From assembly GCF_047495875.1 (NCBI RefSeq), contig NC_092461.1, forward strand, positions 52,323,511-52,387,510: 64,000 bases of DNA, written 5' to 3'. This document shows, one piece after another, positions 45,069 to 57,400 of the stretch (its first letter is position 1; each line of letters begins with the position of its first letter). Under the pieces are notes generated by a model. That model was not told the DNA's origin, ran no database searches, and worked only from the letters and a program-made list of their open reading frames with translations. This DNA comes from Pithys albifrons albifrons. Lineage: Eukaryota > Chordata > Aves > Passeriformes > Thamnophilidae. Position numbers and translations under genes: made by a program.

Positions 45069-45300
45069 CCCGCCCCCTCCTCAGCCCCGCCCCTCCTGAG
45101 GTCCCGCCCCATCCTCAGCCCCAGACCCCTCCCCTCAGACCACGCCCCTCGTTAGGCCACACCCACTCAGCACAGACCCCTCCCCTCAGACCACGCCCCT
45201 CCTCAGGACACGCCCCACTTCGGCCCCACCCAAGACCCTCAGGCCCCGCCCCCTCACCAGGCTCCGCTCCAGACCCCTCCCCCTCAGACCCCGCCCCTGG
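45069..45300. repeat. Degenerate tandem array of GC/CACC boxes
   Basis: About ten CCGCCCC, CCACGCCC or CCACCC boxes recur every 15-40 bp, joined by a repeated cctcag/cagacc linker (for example cctcagaccacgcccct at two places). This looks like a degenerate minisatellite whose unit carries an SP/KLF site. It ends about 60 bp before the VIRMA ATG. Confidence 0.75.
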
Positions 45301-45311
45301 CCCCACTCGGG

Positions 45312-45339
45312 CCGGAAGCGCTCGTGCGCGCGCCGGAAG
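45312..45339 (+). promoter_or_regulatory. VIRMA: Paired ETS/GABPA-type sites
   Basis: Two copies of gccggaagcg, with CCGGAAG cores at 45312 and 45333. They are exactly 21 bp apart, about two helical turns, and lie 25-52 bp upstream of the ATG. Paired CCGGAAG sites are typical of GABP-driven TATA-less promoters. Confidence 0.7.
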
Positions 45340-45359
45340 CGCGTCCCCCGCGGCCCGGC

Positions 45360-45371
45360 CAAGATGGCGGC
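45360..45371 (+). promoter_or_regulatory. VIRMA: TISU element at the VIRMA start codon
   Basis: CAAGATGGCGGC matches the TISU consensus SAASATGGCGGC exactly, with its ATG as the VIRMA start. TISU is known both as a YY1 promoter site and as a translation initiator for mRNAs with very short 5'UTRs, read without scanning. Confidence 0.85.
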
Positions 45372-45426
45372 GGATGGCGCCACCGAGCTGCTGTTCCTGG
45401 ACACGTTCAAGCACCAGAGCGCGGAG
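45364..45426 (+). CDS. VIRMA: VIRMA exon 1 (residues 1-21)
   Basis: 63 nt encoding [20 protein letters not shown] and E, ending GCGGAG|GTAAAA in phase 0. The start is fixed by the TISU element and by agreement with the vertebrate N-terminus. Confidence 0.95.
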
Positions 45427-48400
45427 GTAAAACGGGACACGGGGGCGTCGCTTCCCCTCATCTCCTCTCCCTTCTGCCCGGCCTTTGCCGCCGCTGCCGA
45501 CCTGTCCGCGTCGTCGCCTCTGCGGGGCGGGCCCCGGCGTGGCCGGGCAGGAGCAGCCCCGGGGCAGGCGCCGCCGGGGGGGCCGCGGCCGCGGCCGCCT
45601 CGCCCGGCCCGGAGGCTTCTCGGGCCGGTGGTCCCACAGCCCGAGGTACCGCCGGCTGCGGCGGGGGTGGTGGGTAGGGAGCGAAGATTTAGGTGGCGGG
45701 GAACAAAATAAACGCGCTTGGAGGAGGCAGTAAGGGAGGAAGTCGGGTAGAGAGCTGTACGCGACCACTGGTGAAATTCCTGATGTTCTTGCATAGCTGA
45801 TGATGAGGAGAGGTGTTTGTGAGATATTCTCTTGGATTTATGCAATTCGTGCGCACACAAAATGAATATTTCAAGCTTTTTTTGTAGTGGGAGATTGTGC
45901 AAATATTCTACTTCGAGGCCATTGGGATTCTGAGCATCCTTGAAACTGCTGGCCTTGCAGCAGATTTGTCCAAGGCTCAGCCTTTTGTGCAGTTCAGGCA
46001 GGAAGGAGAGGGGACCATTATGGGGAAAACAGCTCACTCTTGTAACATGAGAAAGATGTTACAGAGTCATAGAACATCTTAATTGTGTTCATGGACAGGC
46101 ATTAGGGGAGGAAAATGGAGTTATTTGAGTTGATGCTGCAATTAAAAGCAATAAAGTTATTTAGGAGTCTTTTCTAGCTGTCAGGATCAGGTAGGCCCAA
46201 GGGTATTTTTAATTCTACTATTTAAGACAATGTTAGGCAGGAAATGCTGCCCACTGTTGTTGCCCTGGGTGGGAGTCAGTAGCCACTCCTGTCCCCCCCC
46301 AGGACAGTATGTTCTTTTGTTGAACATTTTTAATCGTGTACCAAGTTTTCTGGCACTTTCATTCTTGCCAGTGGGATTTCTAAACCTAAACTGTACTGAA
46401 TTTGTATTAAAGAAACCCACAAAATGTATTTTACATGTTGCTTAAAAGCCTTTATGTTATGCTAATTCTTCAGCTAAGCAGATCACGAGTCTTGCCTTGG
46501 AACTTGTAGTTCTTGAAAACTGCTGTGCTTTTGAATAGAATTAATTATTTGGTTTAGCTATTCAGCTTGTGTTGAGCAGTCCTGATGTAGGTTTTTTTTT
46601 TTAATGTTCTGCAGGGAAAGTGGATTGAATTTACCTTGATGATGTTGAGATGTGGCTGTCAGGGCATAATCTCTTACCATTTTAGGAGGAATTGGTCTCT
46701 ATTTTATACAGTGTTCCTGGGGACAAAAGTCTCCTCAGCACCAGCCCTTCTTCTAGAAATCTGTCTCCCACATGGCATACAGACTTTTAGAGGCAAAGCC
46801 CTGAGCACCCACAGCCCTCAGTCCTTGCAGGCTGCACTGCCCCCGTTCCTGTGAATGGGTCTGTGCTCCCTGTCCCAGCTGGATCCCTTCGGTTCCACAA
46901 TCCGTTTTTTGACATGTCAGCCCTTAGGCCAAGATGTTGTCTTGGAGTTCTGAAAAATGTATTCATAGATTTTTCTAACTGGATGGCAGCAACTCGTGCT
47001 GAAAAGAACATCCTAAAGCCTCTTTTTAAAACTTTACATGTGTCTATTTCTTGCTTAATACCGTTCTAAAGATCTTAGTACTCCTTGCTTTCTGCTGTTT
47101 CATTTGCTTTCTGATTGTGGTGAAAGTTATATAAATTGTGACTGCAATTTTGACTTTTTAAGTTTTCATTGTTCAGTTTTGGTGGTAAACGGTGGACAAA
47201 TAGTTGATGTGTGTGTTTTGTGAGTGCATGTATGGTGGAGATGATGGATCAATAGAGTAAGATCTAATGCAGTTAATTTAGTGAGAGAAGACTCTCAGCA
47301 TTGATTTGTTGGTGGCTGCTACACGGGAGGTCACTGTGGCTTTATGGTTACTTCTTAGTTTGCTCAAGCATCTTTTTGGATTGTGTAAGAATTCTTTGTT
47401 CTTGCTATTTCTGTGTGGGAAATGGAAATGTTACTTGCAAAAGGTTTTCAGGTGTTGTTGCAAAATTGGAGAAATAAACGTGTTATGGCATTTTTGATGG
47501 GCCTAGTGAAACAGATTTATAGTGTCATTATAATTTTTAGTATTGCATTTGAAATATAAAATCTGCTAATGTTTAAAATTAGGCCACACATACGTTCTGT
47601 CTGAAAAAACCAACTTGTTACTGTTTGCAAGATACTTGCAAATAAAGGCAGTGAATTATTAAATAAACCAGGAACACTTTCTAGAAAAAGATATTGTTAA
47701 ATATATGGAATCATAGAATCGATTGGGTTGGAAAAGGCCTCCGAGATCATCAAGTCCAACCCATGCTCCAGCTCCAGGCCATTTACCAGATCATGGCACT
47801 CAGTGCCATGTCCAGTCTCAGTTTGAAAACCTCTAGGGATGGTGAATCCACCACCTCCCTGGGCAGCCCATTCCAATGCCTGATTACTCTCTCTGGAAAG
47901 AATTTTTTTCTGATCTCCAACTTAAATTTCCCCTGGCAGAGCTTGAGCCCGTGCCCCCTTGTCCTGTTGCTGAGTGCCTGGGAAACGTTCCAGGTTATAT
48001 ATACCCCCTCCCCCCCGCCTTTTTCTGTCTGTCAATGTTTATCATTTTACAGAATTGAATTTTGTTATTATTGAGATTGCAGCCTTAGTTCCATTAGTGA
48101 AGAATTAGTGAAGAATGTGGTTTGCATTTTACCTTTCTTACATTTTGTTTATTCTTTGTTTTGTAGCAAAGTACCAATATAGATGTAGTTCGTTTTCCAT
48201 GCGTGGTTTACATAAACGAGGTCCGTGTCATTCCTCCAGGAGTGAGAGCTCACACCAGTTTGCCTGACAACAGAGCTTATGGGTAAGTGAGAGGTGTCTG
48301 ATCCAGGAACACCTTCCCATTATTTCTTTCTTAAACTTCTGTATCTCAATAGACCCTCCTGTACAAAAATGTAAAATACATTTATGTATTTGCTGGACTT

Positions 48401-51400
48401 TTAAGTATGTTGGGGAATCGCTTACACAATATAATTTTGGATTTTTTTTTTTGCTCTTGCTAGTCCTGCTTACTCTGATAAGGAGCTTGACTAATACAGT
48501 TTTTACTTTTGTTCTATTTCTCAGAGAGACATCCCCACATTCATTTCAGTTGGACTTGTTTTTCAACAATGTCAGCAAGCCAAGTGCCCCTGTTTTTGAT
48601 CGGCTGGGGAGGTAAGTTCTGCCAAGATCAGTGTGTGACTTCAATATCTACTTTTCTTCCTGAGAACTTCTGTAGTGCAGAAAAAGCACAGTAGAAAATC
48701 CTCTATCTCCTATGGTTTTCATGTTTGGTTTGGATTTTGCTAGTTTGTGTTTCTTACCCTTTTCCTCCAATGTGTGTGGGAGGACAGAGTTTCATGCTTA
48801 AAGTGAGAAAAGTTTCTGTTATTTTTAAATTTGCAGACCCCATATATATTAGTGAAAATCACTTTGTAGAAATAAGTGGTTTTGCACCCATTTTTAACAG
48901 TATGTGTTTGTTCAGTGTTTATTGTTGGCTTATGTGTTTAGTACTGCTGTGTTTTATTTCTATAAGCATGCTGTATATTAATGAAAAAAATTACTTTGTA
49001 TCTTTTATTTAACAGCCTTGAATATGATGAAAACACATCAATTATTTTCAGACCCAATGCAAAGGTAATACAATGTGATTTGGACTTCCTCTTCTTTTCC
49101 TATGTGTCTGTCATTTAGGTACAAATATGGTCACATGTGGTGTATTAGAACTGTGTGAAGTATTTACTGTTTAAACCCTTGTTCTAAAACCTGCCTGTAG
49201 TTATACTCCTTATTTCAGAGTCTGCTTGGGAGTTTCGTTGTTTTTTTTATTTTTCTTTTTTTTCACAGAATCACAGACTATTCTGAGTTGGAAGGGACCC
49301 ACAAGGATCATTGAATCCAACTCTTAAGTCAATGGCCCACATAGGGGATTGAACCCAAGACCTTGGCATTATTACAACCAAGTTCTAACCAACTGAGCTC
49401 ATTTTGTTTTGTTGTTATTTCCATTTGCTTTTTTTTTTCATTAATAGGCTGTAGTAGATTTGGATCTATCTAGGCACTAGGTATATTGCAAGGAATTTAA
49501 TGCTTTTGGAGAAAGGTCATTTGTTGTAATGATTGATGTATTTAAATTTTTCTCAGTTTTCAAAACATGGAGTAAAGAGGTTTTTTAATGTTCACTTTTC
49601 TTTCTGGCTTTTATGGAAATACTAGTACAGTGATAATGAAGTAACCTTTTTGAAGTTGTCTTTTAAGTGCTTTTTCTCTTATTTTTAAAAAAACCCACCA
49701 GGTCAACACAGATGGGTTGGTTCTCAGAGGGTGGTACAACTGTCTGACTCTGGCAATATACGGCTCAGTGGACAGGGTGATAAGCCATGAGAGAGAGTCA
49801 CCCCCTCCACCCCCACCTCCTCCACCACCTCCCCAGCAACAGCCTGGTGTGAAAAGAAATCCAAAACATGGTGAGCCTTCTGTGAAGACATAGACTTTTT
49901 TTTAATCAGCTTTATAGTATCAGTAGTATGGCCGAACTTTGCAAACGCAGATTTGGGAAGGGCTCTCCCAGCCTGCACAGTGGATGTTTTAGGTGAGGCA
50001 CAGCGTGTGCAGAACTGGCCCCACCGTTTCAGTCCTGAGATCCATTTGCCACGGCCGAGCGAGCTTGGACAGTGACAGTGAAATCCTTGGTACTGTCACA
50101 GCACTCGGTACTAACTGGGGCTGACCCTGCTGAGCATCTGAGATCTGACGGGATGGGATGGCAGGGAGGCTTGAACTGCCAGGGGACAGTCCCCACTGAG
50201 ACTCAACTCAGGTCCTTGGGATTCAGAGTCCAGAGTGTTCTCCTTTACATCACGGGACTGCCCTTTATATAGTATCCCATCTGAAAAACAAAACCCCAAT
50301 TCTTGCACATTTTAGATTTCAGTGGCCTTTATTTTTGCTTTTGTCCCTTAGTTTTGTATTTTCTTTTAGATTTATATTGAATGGTTTTAAGTGTATTCTC
50401 ATCCAGTGCTTTTTTTGAGAGTGGGTTACTTGATTTGTTGCTAATTACTTTCTTTGGTCAAAATGCAGTTTAATTTGTGTGAACCTACTCATTAAAACGT
50501 AAGTGATTGAAATACCAAAAAAGTGATTAGAATAGTATTGTAGTCATAACAAGAAAATGTCACGGTTGTGGTTAACTTCCCTTTTGTGATGTTGTAAAGT
50601 ACATTACAGAAGAGTGTTTGCTTGGCATGGGTTTAAGAATGGCCATGAATAGAATCTGTGATCAAATTTCTGCTTCAATTTTGGTTTTAGATTTAAAATT
50701 AGAAGAATCTTGTTCAAAGTACCAGTATTAGACCACAAAAGTTGAATACTCTGTGTGGTAAAACCAGTTGTAAACGTAAAAGCCAGTTGAGGAAAATGTA
50801 AACTTTGTTTTTAAAAGCAACTGAAATATTATTGGTAGAGTTACCCATATAAGTTTTAAACCAGTATTATATTAAAAGAAATGAGTAGTGTTAATAAGGT
50901 TTATTACTGATACAGTTCCTGTTTACATCAAAAGTGACTTCAGGAAACTGCCTCACCTACTGCAGATGCAGAATAAAGATTAAATAAAAGCTGGACAATG
51001 AAGGTGTTCCCTAGTCAAAAGTGGCACTGAAAACAAAAAAACCTTGTATTCCTGTGATTCCATTAAATGAAAGTTTTTATTTTCACAATAAATATAGTTG
51101 ATGGAGAGAAAGAAGACCAGTTCAATGGCAGTCCTCCAAGACCACAACCTAGGGGACCAAGGACACCTCCAGGCCCTCCTCCTCCTGATGATGATGAGGA
51201 TGAACCTATGCCAGTGTCAGGTACAGTGCGAACAGACTGTGTTTTGTTGGCTGCACATCACTGCAGTTAGTGGATTGAGATGTCTGTTGACCAATACACT
51301 GTTTGAACATGCTGCTCATATTTTATCTAAGTGTTCTGTGGACTCTGCTGTCCATTATCCCTCTCCATCCTTCTGCAGCACCTGCCAAGTTCTCTGGTCA

Positions 51401-54400
51401 GTCTATTGGTTAAAAGTGCCAGGAACTCTGTATGTACTTCTTTGTAGTCTTACTGAACTAAGTGATTGGGTTTGTTAATTTTCAAGATGCTTGTTTTGTA
51501 TCCCCACTATACAAAATGCAAAATTCTAAAACATGTTTATTGCCATAAAAGACAATATAAATGTTTCTATAAATACATTAGCAAAAGAAGGGGAGCTAAG
51601 GAGAATTTCCATCCTTTATGATGCTTAAAGTTCATGAGTATATAGATTTCAATGCAGCTTTTAGCACTTCAGTGATTTTAGAATAGAGCTTTTAACTAAA
51701 TACTTTTGTACCAAATTCCAAAATGTTGCTTATGTTTCCTTATCAAAGATTTCAGTAGATATTTTTTTAGCAATATAAGATACATCTAATCTGAAGAGAG
51801 TGTACTAGAACAAGATATATTCAACATTCCTTGATATACCCAGTCTAAACTATCAGAGAAAGCCCTGAATCCTTGAAATTATTCCAAGCAGGGCAGAAGA
51901 CACTGAGGAAGTTCTTTGTGACCCTTGACTCAATTTTGGGAAAGCATTGCCTGAGGGAGGCCCTGGGGGTGGACAGATTTTGGGCTGGGTGTATCCCCAT
52001 GAGGTAATAGTTAGATATTATTATTAGATGATGCTGTAAGTTTGTGAAAAACCTGTGTGTGAGGGGGTGCATGTACCATCTTTGTGCACCTGAGATGTCT
52101 TACTAAAGAGCTTTTTTACCTTCCTATATTAACATTGTCCAGAGAATTATTTCTTTGATTTTAGGCAACAATTGGATGCAGAGCAGTGCATAGTGACAAA
52201 GGATGTGGAAAGGGCTGAGGTACCTCATGACTTCTTTGCCTCAGTCTTTAACTGGAAGACCTGTGGCTGTCTGGGGACCCAACCCTTGAGCTGCAATACA
52301 GACACAAGGAACAGACTGGAACTCTCATAATCCAGGAGGGAGTGGGGCCAGATGGGATCCACCCATTGGGACTTGTGAAGGCTCTGGAGCACAATTCTTA
52401 TGAGGAGTGGCTGAGGGAGCTGGGATTGTGTAGCCTGGAAAAAAGAAGGTTCAGGAGGTACCTTATCACTCTCTACAACTACCTAAAAGATGTTGTAGAC
52501 AGATGGGACTCAGTCTCCTCCCAAATAACAGGACCAGAGGAAATGGCTTCAAGTTGTGCCTGGGCAGGTTTAGCTTGGATTTTGGAAAAAATTTCTTCAC
52601 AGAAAGGGTGGCCAAGCATTGGAACAAGCTGCTGACAGAGGTAGTTGAGTCACAATCCATGGAGGTATAGATGTGGCACTTAGGGACATGGTTTGGTTGT
52701 GGACTTGGCACTGCTGGATTAATGGTTGGACTTGACGATCTCAAAGGTTCTTTCCATCGTAAATGATTCTGTGATTCTGTATTACTGATCTTTGGATTTC
52801 AGAGAAGTGCTCTTATTTCTGAAATTTCATGTATTTTTAGTGGTTGGGGAAAAAGAAGATGACGTGGACCACAGGGAGGATTACTTTGAGCCTATTTCTC
52901 CTGATCGAACATCCATTCATCAAGAAAGCCAGTATTCTGATGATGGAGAAGTGGAGGAAGATCAACCAGAAGAAGGGGATGATGATGATGATGATGTGGA
53001 TGTTGAGGACGAGGAGGAGGAGGAGGAGGAGGAGGAGGATGATGACGACGATGGTCAAACAGTAGAGAGTATTGCTGATGAGGATGAAGAGGAGGAGGAT
53101 GAAGATGAAGATGAAGAAGAGGGTGAAGAGGAGGAAGAAGGTGAAGGTAACTGAAGTTGTAAAGAGTTAAGGGAAAAAAATGTTTATGAAATTTTTATGG
53201 CAGTTCCATTATGGTGACTGGGTGCAAAGAGAACTGGATATTATTCTTTTGTTGCAGCATTGCCTGCCTAATTTATGGTTCTGACATCTCTTGAGAGTGG
53301 TATTTGGCTGTGGAATATTTACTTCCTTATAGTAAAACTTCATGTTCCTTTTTATAAATAGAGGAAAATAGATACAACTTGTTTGGGTGAGAGCGAACAT
53401 TCAATCTGGTTATGTTTTGTTTAAAAATGTAGGAAAGTGATGAAAGACATTATTTCTTAATTAAAAAGAAAAAAATTATGGCCATCATCTTCTTGATTAC
53501 TTAGTTCCCACTCATTCCTGTGCAGAATTTCAGATTAGAAATTGATAGATGCAATCATAGGAAGAAAATTGGACAATATTCTTGTAGTAAAGTGTACCCT
53601 AGTTAAACTTTTTGCTTTTTATGTTCTTTTAAATGTCTCCGTTATTACATAAAAGACCACTGTGAACTGGGACTTTCACTTACATCTGGAGAGAGAGAAG
53701 GCTTTTTGTCTGTAAGTGTATGATTGTTCTCCAGCTGGTAATATTTGTATTAAATAAGTTATTATTTTGAAAATATTATCTGTGGTTATGAACATGTTTA
53801 TTCATAACTGATTTCATAACTGAATCTTTTTTTTTTTTAGGAGATGATGGCTATGAGCAGATTTCAAGTGATGAAGATGGAATTGCTGATCTGGAACGTG
53901 AAACATTTAAGTATCCAAGCTTTGATATTGAATACACTCCTGAGGATCTGGCATCTGTACCTCCTGTGACATATGAACCTTTTGAAAAGGAGCTTGGACC
54001 TCTTTTATACTTCAGCTGCCCTTACAAGACTGTATTTGAAAATGAAGTTGGTAAAATAAAGGACCAAGACCCAGAAAAAGAAAATTCAGGGGCAGTGGAA
54101 GCCTCAGTTAAATTAACTGAACTACTGGAATTATATCAAGAGGAAAGGGGTGCAAAGTGGGTCACAGCATTAGAAGAAATTCCAAGTTTAATAGTAAAAG
54201 GGCTGAGCTATCTGCTGGTGAAAGACACAAAGCAAGACTATATTACCCAGCTAGTAGACTGGACCCTGCAAGCTTTAAACCTTCAGGTGGCTCTCAAACA
54301 GCCCATTGCTTTGAATGTTCGACAACTCAAAGCTGGGACAAAACTGGTATCATCATTAGGAGAATGTGGGACTCAAGGAATAACGGCACTCTTGCAGGCA

Positions 54401-57400
54401 GGAGTTATTAATGTGTTGTTTGAACTGTTGTTTGCAGATCATGTATCATCCTCCCTTAAACTTAATGCTTTTAAGGCTTTGGATAGTGTCATTAGTATGA
54501 CTGAGGGAATGGAGATGTTTCTAAGAGGCAGTGTAGATGTCCATGAAAAAAGTGGATATCAGAAACTGCTGGAACTGATACTGTTAGATCAGACTGTGCG
54601 AGTAGTTACAGCTGGTTCTGCAATTCTCCAGAAGTGTCACTTCTATGAGATTCTGTCAGACATTAAAAAGGTGGTTGATCAGTTAGCAGAGAACACACCT
54701 CCTCTTCCTAATCACACAGAGCCAGAACAGGACCAGGACTTGGCAGGACTTGAAAGAACCAACCAAGAGTATGAAAATGATGTGGAGGCTCCTATGGACA
54801 TGGATCATCTTTTGGAATCCTCTAATATAAGCGAAGGAGACATGGAAAAACTTGTTAGTCTTCTTGAAGAGATCTTCCATTTGATGGAAACGGCTCCTCA
54901 TACAATGATTCAGCCACCTGTGAAATCTTTCCCAACCATGGCACGCATTACAGGCCCTCCAGAAAGGGATGATCCTTACCCTGTCTTGTTTAGGTATAGC
55001 AGTTGCAAATTCACTTTCTAGAGAGTATTTCCTTGAGCTTGATAGAGAAATATTTTAGGGGTGACTTGATTGACTAACTTTTCTAGATGTTCCGCTTTTG
55101 TTCTTTATTGGAGGGTTCTAGATGGTGCTTATAAAGTCTGAGAGAGTTTGATAAGTTAATGTACCTATTATTCTGTTAGCTTTCAATCAACCTAGCTTGC
55201 ATATAATGAGATGTTAATCTCTCCTTCTTACTGGTACTGTGCTTGCACTTGAGTTGCATTCATAGATGCTGAGCAGCTGTGCTATCTGCTGTCCCATTTG
55301 AAAATGCTTGTAGATGTGGAGTGTTTTCCCTTTTGTCTTGGAACATGTCTATGTGTATGGATAAAACAGATCTTGAACCCTCCTGCTTGTAGGTGAAGGT
55401 GGCAAGATACCAGCCAGCCCTGGTTAGAAGTTGTGCAGTTGTGTCAGCATCACTCACTGTCTCACAGCACGGGCAGAGGAGTGAGGCTTGCCTGCCTTCA
55501 GCCGGTTAAAACATCCCATGAGTTTCTCTGTTAGCAGGTTTCTGTCCAGGAAGTATTTCTCTAAATGCTAACAGCTTTCTTGGAGAGTAGTGGTGTAGGT
55601 CATGGCTCAGTATAAGTGTGCATGAGTATGCAAAGAGTCTTCTAAAATTGTCCCTTAAATATGCTATAATGACTGATTTCTTAGCACATTTGAAACATTT
55701 AATGTGGCATTGATGATCATTCAGTTGCAGCAAATCTAATCAAATATAGTGTGCTATTTTATGTGTAGATGAGGGGGTTTTGTTTGAGGTTTATTATAGA
55801 GTTCAGAGTGTTAGGGATTTAGTTCTTCTAAATACTATAACAATTATGTTTTCGTAAGTTGACATTTTGTTCTACTTGGTAATTAATTGTTATTTCCCAT
55901 GGTCCACAGAGCAATAAGTACTGAAGTTAGGAGGCATGTAATTTTATATGTTATTGTGCAGTGTTGACCAATGATTGTAATATTGCTGATTATTTTCCTG
56001 TATTTTGTTTGGGTTTTTTTTTTTCAGGTATCTTCACAGTCACCATTTCTTGGAATGCATTACTTTGCTGCTGTCTCTTCCAGTGACAGGTGCACACCCA
56101 GGTGTGCTTCAAGCCATACGAGACATACTGCGTTTCCTGGCACAGTCACAGAAGGGTCTCCATTTCTTTATTTCTGAGCATGAAGCAACAAACTTGTTGG
56201 TTAGAGCACTTTGTCAGTTTTCTGATCCAGATCAAGAGGAAGGTCTCCAATCAGATGGTGCCAACGAGGATACTTTTGCCTTGTGGCTCCTGCATTCCAC
56301 ACAGACGTTACAGTGCATTTCAGAATTGTTCTGCCACTTCCAGCGGTGCACAGCCAGTGAGGAGACTGACCATTCAGATCTGCTGGGAACACTTCACAAC
56401 CTTTACTTGATCACCTTTAACCCTGTAGGAAGGTCTGCTGTGGCTCACGTGTTCAGCCTGGAAAAAAATCTCCAAAGTCTTATTACTTTAATGGAATACT
56501 ATTCCAAAGAAGCTTTGGGGTAATTTATGCATTTCTTTATTTACTCTAGATTTTTTGTCTTAAAAGTATCTGTCTTTTATAAATAATTCAGTAAATCTAA
56601 AATGTTTATTTTTAGATCATGACGTTTGTAAAAACCTCCAACTTTTAAGTAGAAGAATGTAATAGAAAATCAGGCCTGTCATTTATAATCAAGTACTTAA
56701 TACCCAATATACATGTAGATCATCCACAAACGTGTAATATATATATATATCAGACAGATTTCTGGTTATATGAAAAAACCAGTAGGCAGGCAATTTTCAT
56801 TCAAGCATAAAATGTTTACTGTGAAACAAGCAAAAGATTTGACTCAGGAAACTGGATACTGTACACTTCTCTGGGATTCGAGTTCTTGTAAGTGTTAAAT
56901 ACAGTCCTTGTTTTCTCTGGACAGACAGTTGTACTACTTTAGGCAGCAATGCATTTAAAACAAGATTTGTAAAATGGACAAAGTTACGGAAAATATTTGT
57001 GTGTCTCTTGACTCGCTCTTGTTTTTCATTGATGCTGAAATAAGTATGAAGTCAACGTAAAAAGAAAGCATTTGCTTATCAAAAAACCAGGCAAAAATGG
57101 TTGGGTTTTTTTTTGTTGGTGAGTATATGTGGCAATCCTTCGTGTAGGTAGTTCTGTAGGTAAATTTTTAGAGGTCAGATAATGAAAATCTAACTGATAC
57201 TCAGTTGTATTAGCTGAGAACTAATGAAAATCCTTGTTATTTCAGAGACTCAAAATCTAAGAAGTCAGTTGCTTATAATTATGCCTGCATCCTTGTTTTG
57301 CTGGTGGTACAGTCTTCCAGTGATGTCCAAATGCTGGAACAGCACTCAGCGCCTCTGCTGAAGCTTTGTAAAGCAGACGAAAATAATACCAAATTGCAAG

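Larger units (their letters stand above)
44690..45700 (+). promoter_or_regulatory. VIRMA: VIRMA CpG-island promoter
   Basis: GC- and CpG-dense DNA surrounding the first VIRMA exon. From 5' to 3' it holds a short CR1 tail fragment, an array of GC/CACC boxes (45069-45300), two ETS-type CCGGAAG sites (45312-45318 and 45333-45339) and a TISU/YY1 element over the ATG. There is no TATA box. This is the layout of a broadly expressed housekeeping promoter. Confidence 0.85.

Noticed and set aside
45186..46037. 283-residue minus-strand open frame over the VIRMA promoter and first exon
   Set aside because: It is a by-product of stop-poor GC-rich CpG-island sequence, is rich in R, P and G, crosses a known exon-intron boundary on the other strand, and has no recognisable domain.
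49921..49941. Minus-strand CGGCCATACTACTG resembling the 5' end of 5S rRNA
   Set aside because: Only about 12 bases match and the rest of 5S does not follow. It may be chance, although it lies 160 bp from the real 5S-like segment.
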